Of a stretch of DNA of 64,000 nucleotides, positions 8,745-17,273 are shown piece after piece. The first letter of the stretch is position 1. Every line of letters starts with the position of its first letter. The DNA lies in NCBI GenBank assembly GCA_965225705.1, contig OZ245325.1, positions 1,550,001 to 1,614,000 of the forward strand, in the 5' to 3' direction. Both the position numbers and the translations under genes were made by a program. Below the pieces are notes generated by a model. That model was not told where the DNA came from, did not search any database, and saw only the letters and a program-made list of their open reading frames with translations. Source of the stretch: G965225705 sp965225705 (GTDB lineage Bacteria > Pseudomonadota > Alphaproteobacteria > Caulobacterales > Maricaulaceae).

Positions 8745-8846
8745 TCTGTACGTATGGGCCCAGCCTGTACCTTCTGGAAAAAACTTTGAATTCAGGGGGC
8801 TTACCCCCTCCCTCCGCCGGCGCGGTTGCGCTCACGGAGGTTTTTT
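8745..8846 (+). ncRNA. Candidate small RNA or attenuated leader between radC and ffh
   Basis: This stretch has its own promoter-like boxes and ends in an intrinsic terminator. It contains a tight hairpin AGGGGG-CTTA-CCCCCT (8794-8809) directly followed by the pyrimidine-rich segment CCCCCTCCCTCC, which is complementary to purine-rich ribosome-binding sites. About 100 nt is a usual size for a trans-acting small RNA. It does not contain the conserved SRP RNA core expected of ffs. Alternatively it is a transcription-attenuated ffh leader, because ffh starts 58 bp after the T-run. No family match is claimed. Confidence 0.4.
8811..8846 (+). terminator. Rho-independent terminator before ffh
   Basis: CCTCCG (8811-8816) pairs with CGGAGG (8835-8840), with an inner GCGC-GGTT-GCGC stem, and is followed by six Ts (8841-8846). 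Confidence 0.75.
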
Positions 8847-8904
8847 GTTCTTCAGGATCATAGTTTTTTCCTGATTATGATTTTAAGGCACGGGAGACAG
8901 GATC

Positions 8905-10377
8905 ATGTTTGAAACACTTTCACAACGGCTTTCACAAAGCTTTGATCGTCTCCGTGGGCGTGGCGTTCTTTCAGAAAAAGACGTTGATACAGCTATGCGC
9001 GATATACGCATGGCCTTACTGGAGGCAGATGTTGGCCTTCCTGTTGTCAGGGATTTTATTGCTCAAATACGTGAAAAAGCCGTCGGGGAAGAAACCATAC
9101 GCTCCATAGCCCCGGGCCAGCATGTCATCAAGCTTGTTCATGATGGTATTGTTGAACTTTTAGGAGGCAGGGACCCAAAACCCCTGCACTGGCCCTCCAC
9201 ACCACCAGGTGTTATCATGATGGTTGGACTTCAGGGGTCAGGCAAAACAACCAGTACGGGTAAGCTGGCACTTTATCTCAAAAAGCATTCTGAGAAAAAA
9301 ATTCTTCTGGCTTCTCTTGATACCCGTCGTCCTGCCGCTATGGAACAACTGGCCCTTTTAGCGGAAAGGGCTGGCGTTGAAAGCCTGCCGATTGTGGTCG
9401 GCCAGACTCCCCCTGAAATTGCCAGGCGTGCCCTAAAAGCAGCAGAACTTGGTGGCTATGACGCCGTTATTCTGGATACAGCCGGACGTACCAGCATAGA
9501 TGAAGATCTCATGCAGGAAGTTCAGACCCTTGCTGATCTGGTGAAACCTTCTGAGACACTTTTGGTGGCGGATTCTTTGACGGGTCAGGATGCGGTGGAA
9601 ACAGCACGGCGTTTTCATGAGCGCCTTCCCCTGACGGGTCTTATTTTGACGCGCCTGGATGGTGACGGGCGTGGTGGGGCTGCCCTGTCAATGAAAGCTG
9701 TCACGGGTCTTTCCATTAAATTTACAGGTCTTGGAGAAAAGCTTGAGGATTTTGAGGTCTTTGATGCTCAGCGTCTTGCAGGCCGTCTTCTCGATCAGGG
9801 TGATGTCGTTGCGCTTGTAGAAAAAGCTACAGAGCAGGTTGATCAGGATAAAGCAAAAAAGCTGGCCAGAAAGCTTAAAAAAGGCTCTTTTGACCTTGAA
9901 GATTTATCTGATCAGCTTGGGCAACTCCAGAAAATGGGGGGGCTGTCCAGCCTTTTAGGGTTTCTGCCTGGTATTGGAAAAGCCAAAAAACAACTGGACC
10001 AGATGGGCGGTGCAGATGACAGCATGATCAAACGTCAGAGGGCAATTATTTTTTCTATGACCCCCCAGGAACGGGCCCAGCCAAAACTTCTGAACGCCTC
10101 ACGTAAAAAGCGTATTGCCCGTGGCTCAGGCGTTCAGGTTTCTGATGTCAACCGGCTTTTGAAAATGCATCGCCAAATGGCGGATATGATGAAAAAAATG
10201 GGTAAGGGGGGAACAATGACGGGCCCTGGCATGATGGGGGGGCTTCCACCTCACATGGGGGGGCGTTCAGGCCTGCCCGGTCCCGGTGCTATGCCGTCAT
10301 CAGGCCTGATGGAAAACACAACACCTGACAAGCTTAAGGATTTGCTTGGAAAACTTCCTTCAGGAAAAAAGGGATGA
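8905..10377 (+). CDS. ffh: Signal recognition particle GTPase (SRP54)
   Basis: Ffh binds 4.5S RNA and signal sequences of nascent membrane proteins and docks with FtsY. In its 490 residues, the N-domain helical bundle (1-90) precedes the GTPase domain, with P-loop GLQGSGKTT (108-116), DTRRPAAMEQL, DTAGRT and TRLDGDGRGGAAL. The C-terminal M domain is methionine-rich (MADMMKKMGKGG and later Gly/Met-rich tail). The ATG follows a GGGAG ribosome-binding site. It heads the ffh-rpsP-rimM-trmD-rplS group; the SRP RNA gene is not in this window as far as I can see. Confidence 0.97.
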   Translation: MFETLSQRLSQSFDRLRGRGVLSEKDVDTAMRDIRMALLEADVGLPVVRDFIAQIREKAVGEETIRSIAPGQHVIKLVHDGIVELLGGRDPKPLHWPSTPPGVIMMVGLQGSGKTTSTGKLALYLKKHSEKKILLASLDTRRPAAMEQLALLAERAGVESLPIVVGQTPPEIARRALKAAELGGYDAVILDTAGRTSIDEDLMQEVQTLADLVKPSETLLVADSLTGQDAVETARRFHERLPLTGLILTRLDGDGRGGAALSMKAVTGLSIKFTGLGEKLEDFEVFDAQRLAGRLLDQGDVVALVEKATEQVDQDKAKKLARKLKKGSFDLEDLSDQLGQLQKMGGLSSLLGFLPGIGKAKKQLDQMGGADDSMIKRQRAIIFSMTPQERAQPKLLNASRKKRIARGSGVQVSDVNRLLKMHRQMADMMKKMGKGGTMTGPGMMGGLPPHMGGRSGLPGPGAMPSSGLMENTTPDKLKDLLGKLPSGKKG

Positions 10378-10407
10378 AATATGAAATTTCTTTCTCCCGT
10401 CTCGCTT

Positions 10408-10445
10408 AACAAAACATGGCATGCCATGTTTTGTTTTATGTTTTT
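10408..10445 (+). terminator. 28-nt perfect palindrome with T-rich tail between ffh and rpsP
   Basis: Positions 10408-10435 are perfectly self-complementary, with centre GGCATGCC flanked by ACAT/ATGT and AAC-AAA/TTT-GTT. It is followed by TTATGTTTTT, so the transcript would fold into an 11-bp stem with a GCATGC loop and a U-rich tail. This fits an intrinsic terminator for ffh, possibly partial, leaving rpsP with its own promoter. Confidence 0.6.
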
Positions 10446-10479
10446 ACGCTAACTCAATCATGTTTATGGAGATATATTT

Positions 10480-10932
10480 ATGGCTTTAAAAATTCGTCTT
10501 TCCCGCGGTGGTTCTAAAAAACGACCATTTTATCGTATTGTTATCGCTGACAGCCGTGCACCACGTGATGGCCGTTTTATTGAAAAAATTGGCTTTCATA
10601 ACCCCCTTCTTCCCAAAGATCATGAAGATCGTGTCCGCCTTGATGAGGACCGTGCGCGTCACTGGCTCTCTGTTGGTGCCAGACCCACAGACCGTGTTGC
10701 ACGTTTCATGAGTGAACGTGGCCTGGTCGAGTGGAAAGCAGGTCATAACCCTCAAAAGGGTGAGCCAGGTGAGAAAGCAAAACAGCGTGCTGCTGACAAG
10801 GCTGAAAAACAGGCTGCTGCTCAGGAAGCTGCACAGGCCGCATCTGAGGAGACTGAAGAATCAAAAACTGAACAAACAGCAGAATCTTCTGAAGCTGAAA
10901 CCTCTGAGGCTAAGGAGTCATCTGAGACATAA
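10480..10932 (+). CDS. rpsP: 30S ribosomal protein S16 with long acidic C-terminal extension
   Basis: Residues 1-85 are a standard S16 (starting MALKIRLSRGGSKKRPFYRI). The protein continues to 150 residues with a Lys/Glu/Ala-rich tail (KAEKQAAAQEAAQAASEE and similar, ending in Glu/Ser/Thr repeats). S16 in many bacteria is 80-90 residues; extended tails occur in alphaproteobacteria. The ATG follows GGAG at 8 nt. rimM starts 5 nt after the stop, so the two are probably translated from one message. Confidence 0.96.
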   Translation: MALKIRLSRGGSKKRPFYRIVIADSRAPRDGRFIEKIGFHNPLLPKDHEDRVRLDEDRARHWLSVGARPTDRVARFMSERGLVEWKAGHNPQKGEPGEKAKQRAADKAEKQAAAQEAAQAASEETEESKTEQTAESSEAETSEAKESSET

Positions 10933-10937
10933 TCACC

Positions 10938-11534
10938 ATGGCCAAAACCTCGTCCTCAGAGCGGTCTCTCCATAACAGGGGGGCACAACAGGCTGCCCCC
11001 CGTGTTTGTGTTGCAGAAATTAAGGGAGTTTTTGGTATTCAGGGCGCTGTACGTCTGGCCTCTTTCACTGAGAATGCAGATTCCTGTTTTACCTATGCTC
11101 CTTTCTGGATTGGGGAAAGGCCTGAAAATGCCCGGGAACAGGTCTTAACACCTGAAACATGGCGTAAAAAAGGCCCCGGTTTTGTTGTGACGTTCAGGGA
11201 AATCGCAACACGGGAGCAGGCTGAAGGTTTTAAAGGTGTTTCCCTTTATGTCGATCGTGATAAGCTCCCCCCCCCTGAAGAAGATGATTTTTATCATGCT
11301 GACCTCATCGGCCTTAAGGTCCATAATCTTCAGGGTGAGCTTTTAGGTCATGTTCACGCCGTTCATAATTTTGGGGCCGGAGACATTTTAGAGATCACAC
11401 CACAACAGGGACCCGGCTGGATGATCCCTTTCTCAAAGTCTGCTGTTGTTCAGCTGGATCTCAAAACTGGCCTTGTGCTCGGGGCATGGGAAGGGGCAGA
11501 CCTTCCCGGGGGAAAGCCAAAATCAAGGGACTGA
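10938..11534 (+). CDS. rimM: 16S rRNA processing / 30S maturation factor RimM
   Basis: RimM assists assembly of the 30S head and binds S19. The 198-residue protein has the N-terminal RimM barrel (VAEIKGVFGIQGAVRL, about 24-39) and a C-terminal PRC-barrel (DLIGLKVHNLQGELLGHV and the conserved IPF in WMIPFSKSAV). An N-terminal extension of about 20 polar residues precedes the core. No strong ribosome-binding site precedes the ATG, which fits translational coupling to rpsP just upstream. Confidence 0.94.
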   Translation: MAKTSSSERSLHNRGAQQAAPRVCVAEIKGVFGIQGAVRLASFTENADSCFTYAPFWIGERPENAREQVLTPETWRKKGPGFVVTFREIATREQAEGFKGVSLYVDRDKLPPPEEDDFYHADLIGLKVHNLQGELLGHVHAVHNFGAGDILEITPQQGPGWMIPFSKSAVVQLDLKTGLVLGAWEGADLPGGKPKSRD

Positions 11535-11565
11535 AAAATGGAAACACATACTAAGGAAACCTGAC

Positions 11566-12279
11566 ATGACGTCATCCTGGCATGCTACGGTTTTAACCTT
11601 ATTTCCTGAAGCTTTTCCAGGGGTTTTGGGGGTGTCTGTTCTGGGGCAGGCCTTAGAGAAACATCTCTGGCGGCTTACACCTGTTAATATCCGTGACTTT
11701 GCACAGGATAAACATAAAAGCGTGGATGCACGCCCCGCAGGGGGTGGCCCCGGTATGGTCTTAAGGGCAGATGTTGCGGCACGTGCTCTTGATTTTGTTG
11801 TTTCTGAAGACCGTCCTGTTCTTTACCTGACCCCCCGTGGTACACCTTTAACCCAAAAACGCATCAGATCTTTAGCCTCAGGGCCCGGTGTTATTCTGTT
11901 TTGCGGCCGTTTTGAAGGGCTGGATCAGCGTGTTATTGAAGCCCGTAACATGGAAGAAGTGTCTCTTGGAGATATTGTCCTGGCGGGTGGAGAGAGTGCA
12001 GCCCTTGCCCTTCTTGAAGCCTGTATAAGGCTTTTGCCGGGGGTTTTAGGGTCTCATAACTCAACAGAGGAGGAAAGTTTTGAGCAAGAGCTCCTTGAAT
12101 ACCCACATTATGCTGCCCCGGGGCTTTGGGAAGGCCATGCCATTCCTGAGATTTTGCTTTCAGGACATCATGATCGTATCAGAAAGTGGCGCCGTAGCCA
12201 GGCAGAAGCCATAACACAAAAACGAAGACCCGATCTCTGGGAACACTATCGCAGACGCTTGCAAGAGAGAAGAAAATGA
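11566..12279 (+). CDS. trmD: tRNA (guanine-37-N1)-methyltransferase
   Basis: TrmD methylates G37 of tRNAs reading CNN codons and some others, preventing +1 frameshifting. The start at 11566 is chosen because ATVLTLFPEAFPG is the normal TrmD N-terminus and AAGGAA lies 8 nt upstream. A longer open frame from 11446 would overlap rimM and is not needed. The protein is 237 residues, with the SPOUT knot GDIVLAGGESAALALLE and the following IRLLPGVLG. The rimM-trmD-rplS order is standard. Confidence 0.96.
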   Translation: MTSSWHATVLTLFPEAFPGVLGVSVLGQALEKHLWRLTPVNIRDFAQDKHKSVDARPAGGGPGMVLRADVAARALDFVVSEDRPVLYLTPRGTPLTQKRIRSLASGPGVILFCGRFEGLDQRVIEARNMEEVSLGDIVLAGGESAALALLEACIRLLPGVLGSHNSTEEESFEQELLEYPHYAAPGLWEGHAIPEILLSGHHDRIRKWRRSQAEAITQKRRPDLWEHYRRRLQERRK

Positions 12280-12353
12280 GTATAAAGGTCCGTTCACAGA
12301 AAAATAATCTTGTCCGGACCGCTGCCTTCATGATAAAGGCCATGTTTCGCAGG

Positions 12354-12379
12354 GCCAGGAGAGAAAGCCAGGAGAGAAA
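12354..12379 (+). repeat. Perfect 13-bp tandem duplication carrying the rplS ribosome-binding site
   Basis: GCCAGGAGAGAAA occurs twice back to back (12354-12366 and 12367-12379), immediately before the rplS ATG at 12382. Each copy contains AGGAGAG, so the leader has two Shine-Dalgarno copies, the second at normal spacing. It looks like a recent local duplication. Confidence 0.85.
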
Positions 12380-12381
12380 GA

Positions 12382-12780
12382 ATGAATGTCATTGATATGC
12401 TAGACCAGGAAGAAATTCAACGCCTTTCCGGCGATACCCCCCTTCCAGAATTTTCTGCAGGTGACACCCTGCGTGTTCATGTTCGCATTAAAGAAGGGGA
12501 ACGTGAGCGTATTCAGGTGTTTGAAGGTGTGTGTATTGCCCGCTCTGGTGGTGGCCTGCATGAATCTTTCACTGTACGGAAAATTTCTTTTGGAGAAGGT
12601 GTAGAACGTGTTTTTCCTCTCCATTCTCCCTCGATTGAGCAAATTGAGGTCAAACGTTTAGGAAAAGTACGCCGTGCAAAACTTTATTATATGCGTGAGC
12701 GTCGCGGCAAATCAGCCCGCATCAAAGAACGGGTAACAGGACGTGGGATGGCAGATAAGAAAAAAGCTAAAAAAAGCTAA
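12382..12780 (+). CDS. rplS: 50S ribosomal protein L19
   Basis: This 132-residue protein starts MNVIDMLDQEEIQRL and contains the L19 signatures GDTLRVHVRIKEGERERIQVF and TVRKISFGEGVERVFPLHSP, then a basic C-terminus ending in lysines. L19 sits at the 30S-50S interface. It is the last gene of the ffh-to-rplS group. The ribosome-binding site lies in a duplicated segment. Confidence 0.97.
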   Translation: MNVIDMLDQEEIQRLSGDTPLPEFSAGDTLRVHVRIKEGERERIQVFEGVCIARSGGGLHESFTVRKISFGEGVERVFPLHSPSIEQIEVKRLGKVRRAKLYYMRERRGKSARIKERVTGRGMADKKKAKKS

Positions 12781-12807
12781 GACCACCCTTTTCAGGCTTC
12801 TTAAAGT

Positions 12808-12831
12808 GCAGGCCGGATAAACAAAGCCTGC
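12808..12831 (+). terminator. Hairpin after rplS
   Basis: GCAGGC (12808-12813) and GCCTGC (12826-12831) can pair around a 12-nt loop, 28 nt past the rplS stop. The following bases CTTATCTTAAG are only weakly T-rich, so terminator strength is uncertain. Confidence 0.4.
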
Positions 12832-12931
12832 CTTATCTTAAGACTCACACCGGTGTTTTCCTTTTTTATCCCCTGAGAAGGTGCAGGGAAAGAAGTTGCA
12901 GGACGTTTGACATAATCCGGAAGCGTGTATC

Positions 12932-13960
12932 ATGACCACGAACAATCACACTATCCGTCTTGCAGTATTTGGCGCGACAGGGGCTGTGGGGCGGGAAATG
13001 CTCACCATTCTTCATGAACGCCTTTTCCCTGCGCGCGATGTCTTTGCCCTGGCCTCCCGAACTTCTACAGGCAGAGAGGTGTCCTATGGTGACACAACCC
13101 TGATCTGTCAAAACCCTGAAACCTTTGATTTTAGCAAGATTGATCTGTGTCTGATGTCAGCTGGTGCTGATGTATCAAAAATATGGGCCCCTAAAATAAC
13201 ACAGGCTGGTGCTTTGCTTATTGACAATTCCTCGGCCTGGCGCATGGATGAGCGTGTTCCGCTGATTGTACCAGAGGTCAATGCTGATGAGCTTGAGACT
13301 CTCCCTCAAAAAAGAATTGTGGCTAATCCTAATTGCTCCACCATTCAGCTGGCTGTCGCGTTAAAGCCTTTGCATGCTGCCTGGGGGGTCAGACGCTGTG
13401 TTGTTGCAAGCTATCAGGCGACCTCAGGGGCAGGCCAGGAAGCTATGGATGAGTTATGGACACAGACACGCGCTGTTTATGTCAATGATCCGCTTGAGCC
13501 ACGTATTTTCCCAAAGCAAATAGCTTTTAATGTTCTTCCCCAAATCGACGTTTTTATGGAAGACGGTTCCACACGGGAAGAATGGAAAATGATGGCTGAG
13601 ATCAAGAAAATTCTTGATCCTCAGATCAAACTCACAGCCACATGTGTGCGGGTCCCTGTTTTTGCAGGCCATGCCCTTGCTGTTAATGTGACATTTGAGA
13701 AAGACCCCGATGCTGAAGAAGCCAGAGAAATTCTGCGGGAAAGTCCGGGTCTTATCGTGATGGATAAACATGAAGATGGTGGCTATGCAACACCTTTGGA
13801 CAGTGTTGGAGAGTTTGCCGTTTATGTCTCACGCATTCGCAATGATACCACAGAGGACAAGGCTCTTAATCTCTGGGTGGTGGCCGACAATCTTCGTAAA
13901 GGTGCAGCTCTCAATACTGTCCAGATTGCTGAATCCATGATGGCACGTAACCTCTTATAA
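12932..13960 (+). CDS. asd: Aspartate-semialdehyde dehydrogenase
   Basis: Asd reduces aspartyl phosphate to the semialdehyde, the branch point to lysine/diaminopimelate, methionine and threonine. The 342-residue protein has the NADP-binding FGATGAVGREML (13-24), the catalytic cysteine in NPNCSTIQLA (Cys135), SYQATSGAGQ and the catalytic histidine in VPVFAGHALAV. In many relatives leuCDB lie between rplS and asd; here asd follows rplS after only 151 bp. Confidence 0.96.
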   Translation: MTTNNHTIRLAVFGATGAVGREMLTILHERLFPARDVFALASRTSTGREVSYGDTTLICQNPETFDFSKIDLCLMSAGADVSKIWAPKITQAGALLIDNSSAWRMDERVPLIVPEVNADELETLPQKRIVANPNCSTIQLAVALKPLHAAWGVRRCVVASYQATSGAGQEAMDELWTQTRAVYVNDPLEPRIFPKQIAFNVLPQIDVFMEDGSTREEWKMMAEIKKILDPQIKLTATCVRVPVFAGHALAVNVTFEKDPDAEEAREILRESPGLIVMDKHEDGGYATPLDSVGEFAVYVSRIRNDTTEDKALNLWVVADNLRKGAALNTVQIAESMMARNLL

Positions 13961-14080
13961 AACCTCCGGGACTTTATTTTATGCCTGTGTTAGGCTGAGA
14001 TATAAAACCTGTGTTGTATCCTCTCCTGTGAACCACAGGCATGCTATCAAAAAAAGTAAGAAAAGAGTGAGTTAGGTATT

Positions 14081-15136
14081 ATGGGGCATGTTGAACGCGC
14101 CAGTCTTTTATTTATTGCTGCCAGCATTGCTGTTGCAGGGTTATATTATCTGAGAGATATTCTCACCCCCTTTGTTTTGGCTATTTTTGTCTGGCTGATT
14201 ATGGATGGCTTTGCACGGGCGCTCAGGTCACGACTGAGCTTTCTGTCCTATCCTGTTGCTTTGATGATTGTGATCCTGTTTTTGCTTGGGGTTTTGTTTT
14301 TTGCCGGGGGGCTTATTGCGGGTTCTGTTTCTGATTTCATCAACCATCTTCCGGACTATCAAACCCGTCTTGATCACACCATTCAAAGCTTTTATGAACG
14401 CTTTATGGGGGAACAAAATGCCCCCAAACTGGAACAGTTTTTCAGCCAGATTAATGTGAACAGTCTTGTAGGGCAGGTCGCAAGTCTTGTTCAGGGCCTG
14501 TCCTCAAACCTGGCCCTTGTCCTTATTTATGTGGCTTTTCTTTTTGTGGCACAAGCCTCACATACCCACAAGCTTGATGCTATTTTTCAAAACCCTGACA
14601 CACGTGAAAAAGCACGTACAACAGGAAACAGAATCAAGCATGCCATTGAACAATATCTTTGGGTCCAAACTCTGGTCAGCATGCTGACGGCTGTCCTCAG
14701 CTATGCCAGCATGAAAGTTATTGGTCTGGATAATGCTTTGTTTTGGGCTTTTGTGATTTTTATCCTGAATTATCTCCCAACCATTGGGTCTGTTATTGCT
14801 ACTCTTTTACCAACTCTTTTTGCTCTGGTGCAATTTTCTGACTGGCGCTTTGCTGTGGTGACCTTTATCGGCATAGGGTTCTGGCAGTTTCTTATCGGTA
14901 ATGCCCTCCAGCCACGCCTGATGGGAAAGTCTCTCAACCTGTCTGTAATTGTTATCCTGTTAGGGCTTGCTTTATGGGGGGCTTTATGGGGCTCGGTTGG
15001 TATGTTTCTGTCTGCACCTCTCACTGTTATGCTGATGATTGTTCTGGCTCAGTTTCCTGAAACACGCTGGGTTTCCATTCTTTTATCAGGCGATGGGCAC
15101 CCTGAACCTGAACAGAACCTCCATGAAGAAAAATAA
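14081..15136 (+). CDS. AI-2E / PerM family membrane transporter
   Basis: The 351-residue protein has about eight hydrophobic segments: two N-terminal helix pairs, a soluble middle (about 90-155), then a C-terminal cluster. The middle begins with the hydrophilic DFINHLPDYQTRLDHTIQSF. Later signatures include ILNYLPTIGSVIATLLPTLF and GNALQPRLMGKSLNLS. This is the AI-2E transporter (formerly UPF0118/PerM) pattern. Members are proposed to export small molecules or ions and the substrate here is unknown. It is convergent with prmC. Confidence 0.9.
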   Translation: MGHVERASLLFIAASIAVAGLYYLRDILTPFVLAIFVWLIMDGFARALRSRLSFLSYPVALMIVILFLLGVLFFAGGLIAGSVSDFINHLPDYQTRLDHTIQSFYERFMGEQNAPKLEQFFSQINVNSLVGQVASLVQGLSSNLALVLIYVAFLFVAQASHTHKLDAIFQNPDTREKARTTGNRIKHAIEQYLWVQTLVSMLTAVLSYASMKVIGLDNALFWAFVIFILNYLPTIGSVIATLLPTLFALVQFSDWRFAVVTFIGIGFWQFLIGNALQPRLMGKSLNLSVIVILLGLALWGALWGSVGMFLSAPLTVMLMIVLAQFPETRWVSILLSGDGHPEPEQNLHEEK

Positions 15137-15235
15137 GGGCACATATCCCCTGAACCTTCCTAAAAAAACCTCAAACACAGGAAGACCCTTAAGCCTTCTG
15201 CTCTAAAAGGTTTCAGGTTTGCTTTTGTATACTGG

Positions 15236-16111
15236 TTACCCGGCGGTCCCCATATGTGCCAGAACAATACGGGGGAGGCCTGCATAGTCACGCCGGAGAG
15301 AACAATGTGTAAAGGCCGCATGCTCTGCAATAAGGTTTTTAAGGTCGTCTTCCTGATCCGCACCTATTTCAAGAATAAGCACCCCCCCGGGCCGTAAAAG
15401 ACATTGTGCTGCGGGGATAAGCTCTCTGTAAGCCTCAAGGCCATCCTCCCCACCATACAAAGCAAGAGGGGGTTCATAATCACGAACATCACGCATGAGA
15501 GAGTCCCTCTCCCCCGTTTTAATATAGGGAGGGTTGGAGACAATAAGATCAAAAACGCGTTTGTCCATCTTAAGAGCTGTTGCCCAGTTTGCGACCAGCC
15601 AGTCTGCACGCTCACCCACACCAAGGCGGCGTGCATTCTCCCGCGCGACGTCCACAGCCTCAGCACTTATATCCACACCAAGCCCCTGAGCATGAGGTCG
15701 TGTGCGAAGTAAAGCTATCACAAGGGCTCCGGACCCTGTCCCGAAATCTGCAAAACAGACATCCTTCCCTTCCGGCAGGTGTCGCAAAGCTTCCTCGACA
15801 AGGCATTCTGTTTCAGGACGTGGAATAAGAACATGCTCACTCACCTCAAGCGTCATATCCCAGAAATCCCATTTCCCAAGAATATAGGCCAGAGGACAAC
15901 CCTGAAGACGTCTTTGTGCTGCGTGGTGTAACCAGTCCCGCTCCTGTTCCGTTAAGATATAATCATGCTCCTGCAACACAATATGAGCATGGCCCAGACC
16001 CGTTGCTTCTTCTAATAAAAGCCTGGCTTCAAGCCGGGGCTCTGGAAGCCCGTGACGCTGAAAGCATGCCGTAAGATCAAGATAGGCCTTCCCCAAAACA
16101 TATGGCTTCAT
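15236..16111 (-). CDS. prmC: Release factor glutamine N5-methyltransferase
   Basis: PrmC methylates the GGQ glutamine of RF1 and RF2. The 291-residue protein has an N-terminal helical domain, the SAM-binding motif DFGTGSGALVIALL and the catalytic NPPY in VSNPPYIK. Its ATG overlaps the prfA stop by 4 nt (ATGA), so the methyltransferase is translationally coupled to one of its substrates. Confidence 0.96.
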   Translation of the reverse strand: MKPYVLGKAYLDLTACFQRHGLPEPRLEARLLLEEATGLGHAHIVLQEHDYILTEQERDWLHHAAQRRLQGCPLAYILGKWDFWDMTLEVSEHVLIPRPETECLVEEALRHLPEGKDVCFADFGTGSGALVIALLRTRPHAQGLGVDISAEAVDVARENARRLGVGERADWLVANWATALKMDKRVFDLIVSNPPYIKTGERDSLMRDVRDYEPPLALYGGEDGLEAYRELIPAAQCLLRPGGVLILEIGADQEDDLKNLIAEHAAFTHCSLRRDYAGLPRIVLAHMGTAG

Positions 16112-17190
16112 GCGTCCTGTTCCAAAGCGGCAAGACGGCGGGCCTGATCATCTGCAAGAAGGGCTTCGATAACCTCATCAAGGGCTTCACCCTCAATAAT
16201 TTTATCAAGTTTATAAAGTGTCAGACCTAAACGATGATCCGTCACCCGTCCCTGAGGAAAATTATAGGTACGAATACGTTCTGATCGATCACCACTGCCG
16301 ACCTGACCGCGCCTTTCAGCAGCACGGGCGGCATCTTTTTCCTGGCGCTCTTTTTCATAAAGGCGTGCGCGAAGCACCTGAAGGCCTTTGGCTTTATTTT
16401 TGTGTTGAGATTTTTCATCCTGCTGGGAAACAACAAGTCCTGTTGGTATATGGGTAATACGAACTGCGGAATCCGTTGTGTTGACAGACTGCCCCCCGGG
16501 TCCTGAAGCACGGAAAACATCAATACGAAGATCTTTCTCCTCAATTTGGATATCGACATCTTCTGGTTCAGGCAACACCGCTACTGTTGCCGCAGACGTA
16601 TGAATTCGCCCCTGTGTTTCCGTTGCAGGGACACGCTGAACACGATGGACGCCGGATTCATATTTCAAACGTCCGAAAACACCCGTCCCGGAAATCTGAG
16701 CGATAATTTCTTTATATCCACCACTTTCTGCAGGGCTTTGCGCGACAAGCTCGACACGCCAGCCCTGCAAACCGGCATAGCGCTGATACATGCGAAAAAG
16801 ATCCCCTGCAAATAAAGCAGCCTCATCTCCCCCTGTACCGGCGCGGACCTCTAAAACTGTTGAGGCATCATCATCTTTATCTTTTGGCAAAAGGAGAAGG
16901 CGTATCTCATGCTCAAACTGTATGAGACGCTCTTTTAAAGGCCCACGCTCCTCACGCGCCATCTGGAGCAGTTCCGGATCCTCATGCTCAGAGGCTAAAA
17001 CCTCTTCTAAATCTTCTAATTCCTGTGAGAGGGTCTTAAACTCCGCTGCCTTAACGCTCACAGGGCGTAAAGCCGCATGTTCCTTTGAGAGACGAACAAG
17101 TTCTTCTGAATCTGTTGCAACCGCCATACGTGCTTCAATTTCTTCAAAACGGTCCAAAACCCGGTTCAGCCTGACATCCAGCGTATGCAT
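16108..17190 (-). CDS. prfA: Peptide chain release factor 1
   Basis: RF1 terminates translation at UAA and UAG. The 360-residue protein has the GGQ motif in RASGPGGQSVNTTDSAVRI and the PXT-type stop-recognition element in the middle domain (RVPATETQGRIHTS). Length is normal. prmC is coupled downstream by a 4-nt overlap. A histidine kinase gene ends 83 bp upstream on the same strand. Confidence 0.97.
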   Translation of the reverse strand: MHTLDVRLNRVLDRFEEIEARMAVATDSEELVRLSKEHAALRPVSVKAAEFKTLSQELEDLEEVLASEHEDPELLQMAREERGPLKERLIQFEHEIRLLLLPKDKDDDASTVLEVRAGTGGDEAALFAGDLFRMYQRYAGLQGWRVELVAQSPAESGGYKEIIAQISGTGVFGRLKYESGVHRVQRVPATETQGRIHTSAATVAVLPEPEDVDIQIEEKDLRIDVFRASGPGGQSVNTTDSAVRITHIPTGLVVSQQDEKSQHKNKAKGLQVLRARLYEKERQEKDAARAAERRGQVGSGDRSERIRTYNFPQGRVTDHRLGLTLYKLDKIIEGEALDEVIEALLADDQARRLAALEQDA

Positions 17191-17273
17191 CCAAAAAACC
17201 TTATCTGTTCAAAAAAATTTACCTTATCCCACGCCATAGGTAAGAACAATACACGCGTTGTTCAGGGGGAAAG

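Noticed and set aside
8644..8874. 76-codon frame between radC and ffh
   Set aside because: It runs through the terminator and hairpin of the candidate RNA and has poor composition.
8499..8904. SRP RNA (ffs) next to ffh
   Set aside because: The conserved GGTCCGGAAGGAAGCAGC-type core does not occur in this interval.
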